From: Labrenzia sp. THAF82
Lineage (GTDB): Bacteria > Pseudomonadota > Alphaproteobacteria > Rhizobiales > Stappiaceae
Direction of reading: 5' to 3'
Length of the DNA: 64,000 nucleotides
NCBI RefSeq assembly: GCF_009363435.1
Contig: NZ_CP045354.1
Span: 1,826,501 to 1,890,500 of the forward strand
Position numbers and translations under genes: made by a program. Shown here piece by piece: positions 34,284 to 43,080 of the stretch (the first letter of the stretch is position 1; the number at the start of each line of letters is the position of its first letter). The notes under the pieces are model-generated. The model was not told where the DNA came from. It ran no database searches and was given only the letters and a program-made list of their open reading frames with translations.

Positions 34284-35431
34284 TGACTGTCCTTTCGCCG
34301 CGGCAACCGATCGCGCACCAGCTGCACCCAGAACTCCGCGCCGATTGGCAACAAGGCATCGTTGAAATCATAATCGGAAGCGTGCAGTGGCTGACCGTTT
34401 GCACCCGTCTCGCCGTTTCCCAGCAACAGGAAGCAACCGGGAACAGCCGCGCAAAAATGCGCAAAATCTTCGGAAAAACTCATCGGCTGCCGGTCTTCAA
34501 TAACCTCGCATCCGGCCGCTCGTCCCGCGCGGTAGACTGCTTCCGTCGGTACGGATGCGTTGATCGTCTCGATGAATTCCGTCTCACAATTCACCGTCAC
34601 CTTTACGCCGTGAGCCGCAGCCACACCGTCGGCGATCTGACGCATGAATTGTTCCACTGCAACCCGGTCCTCCGGCGATCTGGCTCTGTAGTCCCCTTTC
34701 AGGACAGCCTGGCCAGGCAGGACATTACGTTGTCCATCCGTCACAAATTCGGTGACGGAAACGACTGTTCCTGCTCCTGGCGGAAGCTTTCGGGAGACAA
34801 TGCTCTGCAAGGCAAGGACAAGCTCTGCAGCGACCGTGATTGCATCAACGCCGGTGTGCGGCATGGAGGCATGCCCGCCTTTGCCAGTCACAGTGATCTC
34901 AAAGAGTGTTTCGCTGTTGCAGATAATGCCTGCCCGGGTGGACACCTGGCCGGTCGGTGTCCCTGGCAAATTGTGGATCGCATAAATCTCATCAATCGGG
35001 AATTGCTTTAACACGCCTTCATCGATCATTGCCTTAGCGCCAAGCCCGAGTTCTTCGTTGGGTTGGAACAAGAACACGACAGTGCCTTCGAAATCAGGTT
35101 CTTTGACTAGCCGTTCCGCTGCACCCAAAAGCATGGTCATATGACCGTCATGACCACAGGCATGCATGACGCCGGGCGTTTTGGAACGATGGCCGTGGGA
35201 TGACGTTTCTCCAATCGGCAGTGCGTCCATATCCGCACGCAATGCGATGGCCCGGTTGCCGCGGCCACTGCGCAGAACACCAATGACCCCTGAGCCTTCA
35301 TGCACGTCAAGACCGAGTGCTCGCAGTTCGCGGGCAATTTCAAGTTTGGTTCGCTTTTCCTGAAATCCGAGTTCAGGATTGCGGTGAAAGTCACGCCGTC
35401 GTGCGGTCAGACGTTGGTCAAACGTTTGCAT
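34280..35431 (-). CDS. M20D-family amidohydrolase (hippurate/N-acyl-amino-acid hydrolase type)
   Basis: 383-aa cytoplasmic metalloamidase. Metal-binding motifs are MHACGHDGHM near residue 90, FLFQPNEELGLGAKAM and YAIHNLPG, with the dimerisation-domain segment GGHASMPHTGVDAI and a late His in PLHASDYDFND. Family members cleave N-acyl groups from amino acids or indole conjugates. First gene of the minus operon, divergent from an AsnC regulator. In a pathway with ectoine-like logic it could take the deacetylation role, although the known DoeB enzymes belong to a different (AstE/AspA) family. Confidence 0.87.
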   Translation of the reverse strand: MQTFDQRLTARRRDFHRNPELGFQEKRTKLEIARELRALGLDVHEGSGVIGVLRSGRGNRAIALRADMDALPIGETSSHGHRSKTPGVMHACGHDGHMTMLLGAAERLVKEPDFEGTVVFLFQPNEELGLGAKAMIDEGVLKQFPIDEIYAIHNLPGTPTGQVSTRAGIICNSETLFEITVTGKGGHASMPHTGVDAITVAAELVLALQSIVSRKLPPGAGTVVSVTEFVTDGQRNVLPGQAVLKGDYRARSPEDRVAVEQFMRQIADGVAAAHGVKVTVNCETEFIETINASVPTEAVYRAGRAAGCEVIEDRQPMSFSEDFAHFCAAVPGCFLLLGNGETGANGQPLHASDYDFNDALLPIGAEFWVQLVRDRLPRRKDSQ

Positions 35432-35553
35432 GAAAATGCCTCCCGTATCCTCATCTCTAACTACAATGTCTCAAGGGCTGGATGGCGTCGTTTTTTGGTA
35501 GTCGGGCGACGAAAAACATTGAAAAATCGGGAAAAGGCGATCAATTTCAGACG

Positions 35554-36003
35554 ATGGATGACAAGGATTTGGAAATACTGCGGCTCGTGCAACAGGACGC
35601 GAGATTGACGGCTGAAACGATCAGTCAGGACGTCGGGCTGTCTCCCGCAGCTGCGCAAAAGCGTTTGAAACGGCTCCGCGAAAGCGGTGTGATCGAAAGA
35701 GATGTTTCAGTTCTCTCGCCGTCGATGCTGGGGCGGGACATGACAATTATTGTCGATGTCATTCTTGAGAGGGAAAGCCGGCGCCACTTGGATGAATTCA
35801 AGCGAAAGATGAAGAATGCCCAGTGTGTACAACAATGCTACTACACGACTGGCGAAGCCGACTTCACCTTGATCCTGACGGTTCGGGACATCAAGGAATA
35901 CGAGCAGTTCACACAGGACCATTTCTTTGACGAGTCCAATATCAGCCGCTTCAAGACCTCGGTTGTAATGGACAGGGTCAAGGTATCTCTCGACGTGCTT
36001 TAG
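35554..36003 (+). CDS. Lrp/AsnC-family transcriptional regulator (first of a convergent pair)
   Basis: 149 aa, the normal Lrp size, when started at the ATG at 35554 (MDDKDLEIL); an upstream frame to 35482 adds 24 unlike residues. Helix-turn-helix: LTAETISQDVGLSPAAAQKRLKRL. RAM ligand domain: CVQQCYYTTGEADFTLILTV and ISRFKTSVVMDRVKV. It is divergent from the M20-M24-racemase operon and converges with its paralogue at 36016, leaving 12 bp between stops. An amino acid or amino-acid derivative is the likely effector. Confidence 0.87.
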   Translation: MDDKDLEILRLVQQDARLTAETISQDVGLSPAAAQKRLKRLRESGVIERDVSVLSPSMLGRDMTIIVDVILERESRRHLDEFKRKMKNAQCVQQCYYTTGEADFTLILTVRDIKEYEQFTQDHFFDESNISRFKTSVVMDRVKVSLDVL

Positions 36004-36015
36004 GCAGCGATCTGG

Positions 36016-36480
36016 CTATATCGGCAAGGTCAACCCGACTTTGGTGCGCTCCATGGTAACGGACGTACGAAACCGTCTTACATTTGAGTTTTCAAAAAAT
36101 AGCCGGTGTGTCAGTTCTTCAAAATCCTGCATGTCGCGCGCTGTGCAGATCAGGATAAAGTCTGCTTCTCCGGTCACGTAATAGCATTGCTGCACTTGTG
36201 GCTCGGAACGGGCAAGCTTGCGGAACATATCGAGCTGCTGAAGGCTTTCGCGCTCCAGTTCCACCATCACAATAAGCGTCATGTTGCAGTCGAGCTTCGA
36301 TGCATCGAGAATGGCAACTTCCTGCTGAATGACCCCGCTATCCTTTAGCCGCTTCTGCCTCCGTTGCACTGACGGGACGGACAATCCGCATTCTTCAGCC
36401 AGGACTTCCAGCCCAATCCGACGGTCCCGCTGCATCAATCTCAGGATTGTTCGGTCCGCATCGTCCAAATTGTCAAGCAT
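36016..36480 (-). CDS. Lrp/AsnC-family transcriptional regulator (second of a convergent pair)
   Basis: 154 aa with helix-turn-helix IGLEVLAEECGLSVPSVQRRQKRL and RAM domain QVQQCYYVTGEADFILICTA, VRRFRTSVTMERTKVGL. It is clearly paralogous to the neighbour at 35554, sharing the GVI turn after the helix-turn-helix, QQCYY.TGEADF and the RTSV/KTSV end. It is divergent from the ammonia-lyase/TRAP operon, which it probably controls, while the other copy faces the hydrolase operon. Confidence 0.88.
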   Translation of the reverse strand: MLDNLDDADRTILRLMQRDRRIGLEVLAEECGLSVPSVQRRQKRLKDSGVIQQEVAILDASKLDCNMTLIVMVELERESLQQLDMFRKLARSEPQVQQCYYVTGEADFILICTARDMQDFEELTHRLFFENSNVRRFRTSVTMERTKVGLTLPI

Positions 36481-36581
36481 GATGCAAATTCTCTGGTTTG
36501 AATGTCTGAACGGTAAATTTCGTCGAGCTTAAGCCAGATAATGAAAAAATCAAATAATCCGAAAATGCTACATCATGGAGC

Positions 36582-37631
36582 ATGAAACACACAGACATTC
36601 TCGACTTTTCTCCTGATTTCAAACAGGCGGTTGCTTTCTTCAAAGCACAGAAAAACTACGCCGTCTCACCAATGCGACGACTGCAAGGGCCCGGCGGCTT
36701 TTCCTTTCTGGCCAAAGATGAAACCTCTCGAATGGGCCTGGGCGCCTTCAAGGCGCTCGGCGCTCCTTACGCCGTCGCCCGCCTCGTCGGTGAAGCCTGG
36801 TTTGCAAAGACCGGCGAGATCCTGACACCGCCACGCTTCCTGGATGCTGATGTGCGTTCTATGGCCAACACGCAGACCTTTGTTTGCGCAAGTGCAGGCA
36901 ATCATGGGCTGGGCGTTGCCGCAGGCGCACAATGGGTGAGTGCCAAGTCGCGTATTCATCTGGCAAGAACCGTTCCGGCAAGTTTTGCTGAGAGACTTTG
37001 TGCGCTGGGCGCGGAGGTTGTGTGGTCCGGCGACGTTTATGACGAGAGCGTCGCAGCAGCGATTGACGATGCGGCGCAAACCGGTGCAACGCTGCTGGCT
37101 GACGGCACCTGGCCCGGATACACCGAGATCCCGAAATGGGTGATGGAAGGTTACTGCGTCATCGCAGAAGAATTACGGGCTTCGTTCGAAGCATCGGGCG
37201 ATTGGCCGAGCCATGTCTATCTCCAGGCCGGTGTCGGAGGCCTCGCAGCTGCGATGTCTCACATGATCCGCTTGAACTGGACAGTCCAGCCGGAGCTGAT
37301 CGTTGTTGAGCCTGAGGCTGCGGCTTGTCTGAAGGCGAGCCATGACGCAGGTCGGCCTGCTCGATCCGACGGGCCGGATTCCAACATGGGGCGTCTGGAC
37401 TGCAAAGAACCCTCAATCGTTGCGTGGCGCGTTCTTGAGCGCTGCAACGTGATCTACCAGACACTTTCCGAAACAGATGGATCAGCAGCGGCCGCGGCCA
37501 TGACAAGGCTTGGCATAGCGACCACACCTTCAGGCGCAGCAGGGTTTGGCGCCTTGTGCACACAGCTCCCCGACATAACAACCGGCAAGGATTTTTTACC
37601 CCTTGTCATAATCTCAGAGGGGCCCGCGTGA
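36582..37631 (+). CDS. PLP-dependent diaminopropionate ammonia-lyase-like / threonine dehydratase-family enzyme
   Basis: 349-aa fold-type II PLP enzyme. The internal-aldimine Lys is K57 in GLGAFKALGAPYAVARL, the motif found in diaminopropionate ammonia-lyase and its relatives. The Asn loop is ASAGNHGLGVAAGAQ, the phosphate loop is QAGVGGLAAAM, and the last strand is LVIISEGPA. YgeX-type enzymes are about 400 aa, so this one is shorter at the N-terminus. It would release ammonia and a keto acid from a diamino or hydroxy amino acid. EutB of ectoine utilisation is a threonine-dehydratase-like enzyme in an equivalent genomic role. The TRAP receptor gene starts 22 bp downstream. Confidence 0.78.
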   Translation: MKHTDILDFSPDFKQAVAFFKAQKNYAVSPMRRLQGPGGFSFLAKDETSRMGLGAFKALGAPYAVARLVGEAWFAKTGEILTPPRFLDADVRSMANTQTFVCASAGNHGLGVAAGAQWVSAKSRIHLARTVPASFAERLCALGAEVVWSGDVYDESVAAAIDDAAQTGATLLADGTWPGYTEIPKWVMEGYCVIAEELRASFEASGDWPSHVYLQAGVGGLAAAMSHMIRLNWTVQPELIVVEPEAAACLKASHDAGRPARSDGPDSNMGRLDCKEPSIVAWRVLERCNVIYQTLSETDGSAAAAAMTRLGIATTPSGAAGFGALCTQLPDITTGKDFLPLVIISEGPA

Positions 37632-37653
37632 GCGGGTCGTGAAAGGAAGCAAC

Positions 37654-38703
37654 ATGCAGAAACTATTCACGAAATTCGTCATTCCAGCAATGCTGGCCAT
37701 AGGCCTGGCGACCGGTGCCGGCGCTGAGACATGGAAGTTTGCCTCAGAAGAGGACAAAAACGATGTGCAGGACATTTTTGCAAAGAAATTTGCCGAGACG
37801 ATCAAGGAAGAGTCGGGCGGCGATATTAAGGTCAGGATCTTCTATTACGGCCAATTGGGTACCGAAAACGACATCGTTGAACTGACTGCCAAAGGTGTCG
37901 TTCAATTTGTTTCAGTCGGCACCGGTCACCTGGGGTCCTACGTGCCAGAAGTGCAGGCACTCAGTGTTCCGTATGTCCTCGGAAGCGATGTGGATGTTGT
38001 CCGTAAGGTTCTGACGGGCAGTGAAACAATCTACAACGACCTCAGCGACAGGTTCGAAAAGGTCAATCTGAAACTGCTGACCATGATTTCCGAAGGCGAA
38101 ATGGCCTGGGGAGCCAACAAGGAAATTCGCAGCCCCGCGGATTTTGAAGGGCATAAAATCCGAACCTTCACGTCAACAATTCCAGTGGAAACCTATAAAG
38201 CTTTCGGGGCAACGCCAACGCCGCTTTCCTGGGGGGAGGTCTATGGTGCTCTTCAGCTGAAGACCGTCGATGGCATGGTCAACCCGATCTACTTTATCTA
38301 CAACGCCAAGTGGCATGAGGTCCAAGACTACCTGATGTTCCCGGGGCAGCAGCCCTATGTCGGTACGGTCTCTACCAACAGCGAATGGTTCAACGGCCTG
38401 AGTGCTGAGAAGCAGGCCATGGTTCACAAGGCGATAGAAGCTGCGGAGCAGGCTGCTCACGACTATCAGCTCCAAATCAACAAGGAAAACATGGACAAAA
38501 TCCTGGCGGAGCGTCCAGACCTTAATGTTGTTGTGCTGAGTGAAGAAGAGCGCGCGATCTTCAAGGAGCTCAGCACGGGCCTGCATGAAACTTACTACGC
38601 AGTCGTGGAAAACGCTTACGGCGAAGAGGAAAAGTCAGAGGCTCGAGACCGCGCCCAGAGAATTCTTGAAAACCTGATTCAAGAGGTAAAGGACGCCTCA
38701 TAG
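37654..38703 (+). CDS. TRAP transporter substrate-binding protein, DctP family (TeaA/UehA-like)
   Basis: Periplasmic receptor of 349 aa with signal peptide (FVIPAMLAIGLATGAGAE). The middle region resembles the ectoine receptor TeaA: SEGEMAWGANKEI, HKIRTFTSTIPVETYKAF, GATPTPLSWGEVYGALQ and DGMVNPIYFI. It includes the DctP-family Arg that binds the ligand carboxylate. The ATG at 37654 follows GAAAGGAAGCAAC. Ectoine or another zwitterionic amino acid derivative is a reasonable ligand guess; I cannot test the binding-pocket residues. Confidence 0.85.
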   Translation: MQKLFTKFVIPAMLAIGLATGAGAETWKFASEEDKNDVQDIFAKKFAETIKEESGGDIKVRIFYYGQLGTENDIVELTAKGVVQFVSVGTGHLGSYVPEVQALSVPYVLGSDVDVVRKVLTGSETIYNDLSDRFEKVNLKLLTMISEGEMAWGANKEIRSPADFEGHKIRTFTSTIPVETYKAFGATPTPLSWGEVYGALQLKTVDGMVNPIYFIYNAKWHEVQDYLMFPGQQPYVGTVSTNSEWFNGLSAEKQAMVHKAIEAAEQAAHDYQLQINKENMDKILAERPDLNVVVLSEEERAIFKELSTGLHETYYAVVENAYGEEEKSEARDRAQRILENLIQEVKDAS

Positions 38704-38720
38704 GCCCACAAAGACGCGCG

Positions 38721-38748
38721 AAAGGTGCGGGATGTATTCCCGTGCCTT
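38721..38748 (+). terminator. Intercistronic terminator-like hairpin between TRAP receptor and membrane subunits
   Basis: AAAGG-TG-CGGGA / TCCCG-TG-CCTTT with a 4-5-nt loop and an internal TG/TG mismatch, followed by TTGCGTTTT. It lies 18 bp after the receptor stop and 64 bp before the small membrane subunit. Partial termination here would give excess receptor over membrane subunits. Confidence 0.55.
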
Positions 38749-38812
38749 TTGCGTTTTACGCGCGAGGAGGGCGCGGCTGAGCCGATGAACGGCCGGCAGA
38801 CGGGAGTTGAAA

Positions 38813-39349
38813 ATGAAAACGCTTCTCTTAACTGCAAACAGAGGGATTGAGTTTGCCGAAAAGGCAATCATCATCATTGCGGTATTGCTGATGATGGTGA
38901 ACTCAACAGCCAATGCAATCGGTCGATATGCATTTGGGCAGAGCCTGTTTTTCGCTGAAGAATTGAACCAGTTTTTGATTGTGGGCGTCACGTTCGTGGG
39001 CTTCGCCTATGCGGTCCGAAGAGGACGGAACATCCGTATGACCGCCGTCTATGATGCGCTTTCACCGCGTTCCAAGAAGGTCCTGCTGACGTTGATCTCA
39101 CTGACGACAGGGCTTTTGCTGATGTTTCTGACCTACAAATCGGTCCTCTATGTTCAGGAAGTCAAGGAAATCAATCGGCTATCGCCAGCTCTGCAATTTC
39201 CGGTCTATTTGATTTACGCAGTCATTCCCGTCGGTCTTGCGATGGCCAGTCTCCAGTACCTGATCGCGTTTCTGATGAATGTCACGCAAAGGGGAACCTA
39301 TCTGTCACTGGATGTTCAGGACGGTGAAGCGGAAGATATCGGTGTCTGA
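38813..39349 (+). CDS. TRAP transporter small membrane subunit, DctQ family
   Basis: 178 aa with four membrane segments, the typical size. MMVNSTANAIGRYAFGQSLFFAEELNQF is split here as GRYAFGQSLFFAEELNQ, the DctQ signature, followed by RRGRNIRM. The ATG at 38813 has CGGGAG upstream. It is followed by one base and then the DctM start. Confidence 0.9.
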   Translation: MKTLLLTANRGIEFAEKAIIIIAVLLMMVNSTANAIGRYAFGQSLFFAEELNQFLIVGVTFVGFAYAVRRGRNIRMTAVYDALSPRSKKVLLTLISLTTGLLLMFLTYKSVLYVQEVKEINRLSPALQFPVYLIYAVIPVGLAMASLQYLIAFLMNVTQRGTYLSLDVQDGEAEDIGV

Positions 39350-39350
39350 G

Positions 39351-40694
39351 ATGGGCGATGTTATGAGCTTCCTCAACGATATAGTCGCAGGCGAACTGGA
39401 CATCTTTGTCATCACCTTCACCCTGGTCGTGACGATGATTGTGCTGTTGTTTCTCAGTTTCCCGATGGTTGTGCCTTTGGCCGTTGCGGCAATGGTCGGG
39501 TTGGTCCACTTTTCTCAAATTGACACCGGCGTCATCATCCAGCAGATCGTGACCGGTATTTCGCCGAATGCTTTGATTGCCGTGCCGATGTTCATATTGG
39601 CAGCCGATATCATGGCGCGGGGTCATACGGCCAACAATCTATTGGGACTGATTGAAGCCTTTTTTGGTCATCGAAGGGGTGGTCTGCCAATCACTGCCTG
39701 CCTCAGCTGCACGCTTTTCGGGTCGGTATCTGGCTCTACGCAAGCCACGGTGGTTTCCGTTGGTCAGATCATGCGCCCGAAGCTGTTGAAGGCAGGATAC
39801 AAGGACAGTTTCGTCATGGCATTGATCATCAATGCCAGCGACATTGCCTTTCTCATTCCACCAAGTATCGGTCTCATTCTCTACGGCACTCTTGCCAACA
39901 CCAGTGTCGGTGAGCTGTTCATCGCGGGGATTGGTCCTGGTGTCGTTCTGGCGGTTCTATTTTCGGGCTATTGTTACGTTTACAGCCTAGTTCAAGGCGA
40001 AACGATTGCTCTCGTGGAGCGCAAAACCGCTGCCGAGCGGCTTGCCGCGATCAAGAAAGCGCTGCTACCTCTGGGGTTTCCCGCCCTTATCGTGGGCGGT
40101 ATTTATTCAGGAGCAGTGACGCCGACTGAAGCCGCCTCCTTTTCAGTTCTTTATGCGCTGATTGTTGAATGCGTGATCTACCGCGAGCTGAAGCTGAACG
40201 ACGTCTTGAACGCGGCGCTCAGCACAGGTCTGATTACGGCTGTTGTGTTCATTCTGGTCGGTGTTGGGCAGGCGTTTTCCTGGTATATCTCCTTTGAGCA
40301 AATACCTCAGGGCCTGCTTGAACCGCTCAACCTGGAAGGGGCATCGGACAAATATATTCTTGCAGTAATCGCGCTGAGCTTCTTCGTTGGCTGCATGTTT
40401 GTCGATTCACTGGTGGTGTTGGTTATATTGACACCCATCTTCGTGCCGATTGTCGATGCGTCGGGACTTGATCCGGTTCTTGTCGGTGTGATGGTTACGT
40501 TGCAAATGGCTATCGGGTCCGCAACTCCACCATTCGGATGTGACATTTTCACTGCGATCGCGATCTTCAACCGGCCCTACATGGAGGTGATCAAAGGAAC
40601 GTTTCCGTTCTTCGTGATCCTCTTCGTGATGTCAGCCTTGCTAATCTTCTTCCCGGGCATTGCGTTGATGCTCAGGGATCTGGCGTCGCTTTAG
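39351..40694 (+). CDS. TRAP transporter large membrane subunit, DctM family
   Basis: 447 aa with about 12 membrane segments forming the sodium-coupled channel. Characteristic motifs are ALIAVPMFILAADIMARG, FGSVSGSTQATVVSVG, IIPPS-like IAFLIPPSIGLILYG, GAVTPTEAASFSVLYAL and GSATPPFGCDIF. I use the ATG at 39351, one base after the DctQ stop; ATG 39363 is an alternative. It ends the plus-strand operon. Confidence 0.92.
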   Translation: MGDVMSFLNDIVAGELDIFVITFTLVVTMIVLLFLSFPMVVPLAVAAMVGLVHFSQIDTGVIIQQIVTGISPNALIAVPMFILAADIMARGHTANNLLGLIEAFFGHRRGGLPITACLSCTLFGSVSGSTQATVVSVGQIMRPKLLKAGYKDSFVMALIINASDIAFLIPPSIGLILYGTLANTSVGELFIAGIGPGVVLAVLFSGYCYVYSLVQGETIALVERKTAAERLAAIKKALLPLGFPALIVGGIYSGAVTPTEAASFSVLYALIVECVIYRELKLNDVLNAALSTGLITAVVFILVGVGQAFSWYISFEQIPQGLLEPLNLEGASDKYILAVIALSFFVGCMFVDSLVVLVILTPIFVPIVDASGLDPVLVGVMVTLQMAIGSATPPFGCDIFTAIAIFNRPYMEVIKGTFPFFVILFVMSALLIFFPGIALMLRDLASL

Positions 40695-40937
40695 TCCAGG
40701 TCGCTGCAAAAAACAATTGCTCTGGTTAGTATGGTGCCTTCCGGGTCGAAACAGTAATTTCGGAGATTTGTGTGACCACAAGTGCGGTCTGAAATTGTTT
40801 GTCCTTAGTGCCATATGATGGGTGCACTGCTTGATGATTGGTGGAGGATAGACTTAGGTCGCCAACATGGAACAATACTCAAGTACGCTCTATCTCCAAA
40901 AATGTCAGACGTTAAGTTTGCCACCCTTGCTGGAGTA

Positions 40938-41969
40938 CTAAGAACTCTCCGGGTCGATCATAAGCTCCCACATACGGCGAGCATTATTAAGGGCATTGGC
41001 TGCGAGTTTTGGAGCGTTGCTTTTGTCGGTTTGTTGAAAATAGGCGCTGACTAAAATGTTATTGGCCAGTTTGAAATAGAACTTGCAGTAGGACTTTGCC
41101 TTCTCGGTGCATTGTAACGAAGCTGTTTCATGATCTTGCAGGTCGACTTGTTTTTTGAACGCAATCTCGTCGACACCACTTGTAATCCACAAATCGCTGG
41201 GCCAGTTCTCGCGATATTCGAACTTCATTTGACCGTCCGGAATAACGTCGCACCAGGCTTTGCTGAGATCGTCGGTTCTACGTTCACACCAGCCTCGAGG
41301 ATTGCTGGTCTCCGAACATTCGGCGCTAGTAAGCTTTTCGCAGTCAGCGGAGTGTCGCCGGGGTCTGATTTCGAGTTGTTGAAGTCTCATTGGTGGCTCA
41401 AGCAGAGCCGAGCTTCTAAGTTTAAGTGCGGATTTTTGGTTGAAACGAGTGGTGCAGTTCCTTTCAAGGCCGCTGCGCTCATGGATACATGTATGAAAGA
41501 TGGAAAATCTTGGGTGGGCGGGCAGAATTATTTTTTTGTTGTTGAAAGTTGCTATCAGTGTTTTGTCTTGAAAGAGCAACAACCTTTCCTGGATTTGTTG
41601 CTGAGTTTGAAGTCGTGTGAATTCTAGAAATGTCAGTAAAACAATTGGCGAAAGGAACGCGAATAGGAAGACGGTTGAAAAGAGTACGCGATGTTGGCCT
41701 AGCCAAGTCAGCGCCGTCGCCAAGAGCCTCCCAAAACCAAACGCGAAAAGCGGTGCAGCGAATAGAATTGCGAGAAACAGATAGGCTGAACCAATGAAGC
41801 TATGTGCGTCACTCGCAGCCATCGTGCCAAGGAATAAAAAAACGGTAGAGATCAGCAGAGACCGGACGCCAGAAATCTTCTGTCCCTTTACTGTATGGCG
41901 GTTGCGAAAAAGCGTAATTGTGAAGGTTAGGAGATAGATGGCGACGATGACATAAAGCGGAAAGAGCAT
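40938..41969 (-). CDS. Hypothetical membrane-anchored protein
   Basis: 343 aa, not recognised. About four hydrophobic segments fill the first 130 residues (LFPLYVIVAIYLLTFTITLF, LLISTVFLFLGTMAA, SAYLFLAILFAAPLFAFG, STVFLFAFLSPIVLLTFL). A soluble C-terminal half of about 200 residues contains at least seven Cys (for example FHTCIHERS, RNCTTRF, HSADCEKLTSAEC, RGWCERR), consistent with an extracytoplasmic, disulfide-bearing domain. It starts at the ATG at 41969; a TTG three codons upstream is possible. Codon use is AT-richer than in the flanking operons, which suggests a different origin. There are no operon partners. Confidence 0.6.
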   Translation of the reverse strand: MLFPLYVIVAIYLLTFTITLFRNRHTVKGQKISGVRSLLISTVFLFLGTMAASDAHSFIGSAYLFLAILFAAPLFAFGFGRLLATALTWLGQHRVLFSTVFLFAFLSPIVLLTFLEFTRLQTQQQIQERLLLFQDKTLIATFNNKKIILPAHPRFSIFHTCIHERSGLERNCTTRFNQKSALKLRSSALLEPPMRLQQLEIRPRRHSADCEKLTSAECSETSNPRGWCERRTDDLSKAWCDVIPDGQMKFEYRENWPSDLWITSGVDEIAFKKQVDLQDHETASLQCTEKAKSYCKFYFKLANNILVSAYFQQTDKSNAPKLAANALNNARRMWELMIDPESS

Positions 41970-42229
41970 GTTTCCCAACCAACCTGGCTTATTGCGAGTG
42001 CTAGCAAAATGAATGCGTCTTTTATGATTGTCGATTTTATGAAGGTTCGAAATCTAAGTGGCGAAAGGACGGTTTCGGCTTCACATACTTGAAGCGCATA
42101 TAGTCAATCCGATCCGATACTTTGTCCGCATCGGCTTATTGCGTGTCGGTCATTAAGTCCGGTGGCTGAATGCCGTTTCCCATAAATGAATGACATCATC
42201 CTTACGGTAAACACCGCTTCAGATACCGC
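41970..42229. other. AT-rich intergenic region, no supported gene
   Basis: On the minus strand a 33-codon open stretch at about 42037-42138 ends in a protein-like sequence (RIDYMRFKYVKPKPSF). It is preceded by in-frame stops and has no start or family match. It may be a gene remnant, but I do not call it. Confidence 0.3.
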
Positions 42230-42415
42230 TCAATAATGGATGCCGTATTCGGGAACGGGGTCAAGGTCGATATCGGCAAGGAGCGACCCTTCGACTATTG
42301 CCTGTACGCTGATGTTTGAGCCCATGATTGGATAGAATTTTGAGCGCGCATTGGGAGTCTCTGTTTCATTGGTCTGCGCATCATTTGTTGTCGCATCAAA
42401 ACCTGTCGTGAGCAT
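42230..42415 (-). CDS. Small hypothetical protein
   Basis: 61 aa from the ATG at 42415, which has GGGGGACAGG upstream. The frame continues open to 42523, but without a ribosome site. The sequence is polar at the start (TTNDAQTNETETPNARSK), then IMGSNISVQAIVEGSLLADI. No signal peptide, Cys motif or family was recognised. It is kept as a candidate because of the good ribosome site. Confidence 0.35.
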   Translation of the reverse strand: MLTTGFDATTNDAQTNETETPNARSKFYPIMGSNISVQAIVEGSLLADIDLDPVPEYGIHY

Positions 42416-42526
42416 TGTTCCTGTCCCCCAAAAAGATGTTTCCGTATCGAAAAGAAACTGGGAAATCACCATAGGGGAGAGGTGCAAAAACCGGGCTAAA
42501 CCTCTTGAGCAAATTCTCATCACCTT

Positions 42527-42913
42527 GTGAGTAGTTTGTTTACAATTGTTCTTCGGGCTGTTTGGATCGTTTTGGCACTATGTCGCGCGACTGAAAGGCG
42601 GCTAGCGCGGCACAGTCGTGCAAAGAACCTCCCTAATGAGTTGGTGCAAAATGGGCGTTCGGGTTCTAGTCGAATTGGGCTGTCCGAGCTTGCAATTTCA
42701 ACGGATGTTCAGGCTGACCACTTGGAACGTGTGTTAGACAATCTGGTCAACGAAGACCTAATCGCGCGAGATCGGGACGGAACCTCTCAGGCAACCGAAG
42801 CAATTCATTTAAGGCACACGGTTACGATCATTCATTGGCAAAATGGGCTTGTTCGGATACAGCCCGATTTTGTGATGGTACCGGGATTTTGTGGTAGAGT
42901 GGTTGCGACCTGA
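42527..42913 (+). CDS. Hypothetical protein with a possible winged-helix segment
   Basis: 128 aa with a GTG start. A stretch at about residues 51-85 (IGLSELAISTDVQADHLERV, then NLVNEDLIARDRDG) has the layout of a helix-turn-helix plus wing as in MarR/Rrf2-like proteins. The first 20 residues are hydrophobic. No ribosome site is obvious and the gene sits in an AT-rich tract, so it may be a remnant. Confidence 0.35.
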   Translation: MSSLFTIVLRAVWIVLALCRATERRLARHSRAKNLPNELVQNGRSGSSRIGLSELAISTDVQADHLERVLDNLVNEDLIARDRDGTSQATEAIHLRHTVTIIHWQNGLVRIQPDFVMVPGFCGRVVAT

Positions 42914-43080
42914 AAAGCCAGCATTCGAACTGGCGCTTGGTAAGTCACTTTTTGTGCTTCGGCCCAAAGATTAGCACTGGATTTGAAGTCCCAATCCACC
43001 TAGTTGGAGTGAAAAGACTGCAGATGGTCAGTTCTGCAGCGTTGGTTCTCAGCCAGTTGAATAGTTGGACATTTAGATAC

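Noticed and set aside
32361-37631. Hydantoin or plain ectoine utilisation as a firm assignment
   Set aside because: No hydantoinase, carbamoylase, DoeB, EutC or transaminase genes are present, so a definite pathway name is not justified.
40815-41054. 79-codon plus-strand frame after the TRAP operon
   Set aside because: Overlaps the end of the better supported minus-strand membrane-protein gene and has no ribosome site.
42037-42138. Minus-strand 33-codon stretch with a protein-like C-terminus
   Set aside because: Bounded by in-frame stops and with no recognisable family; may be a remnant but unsupported.
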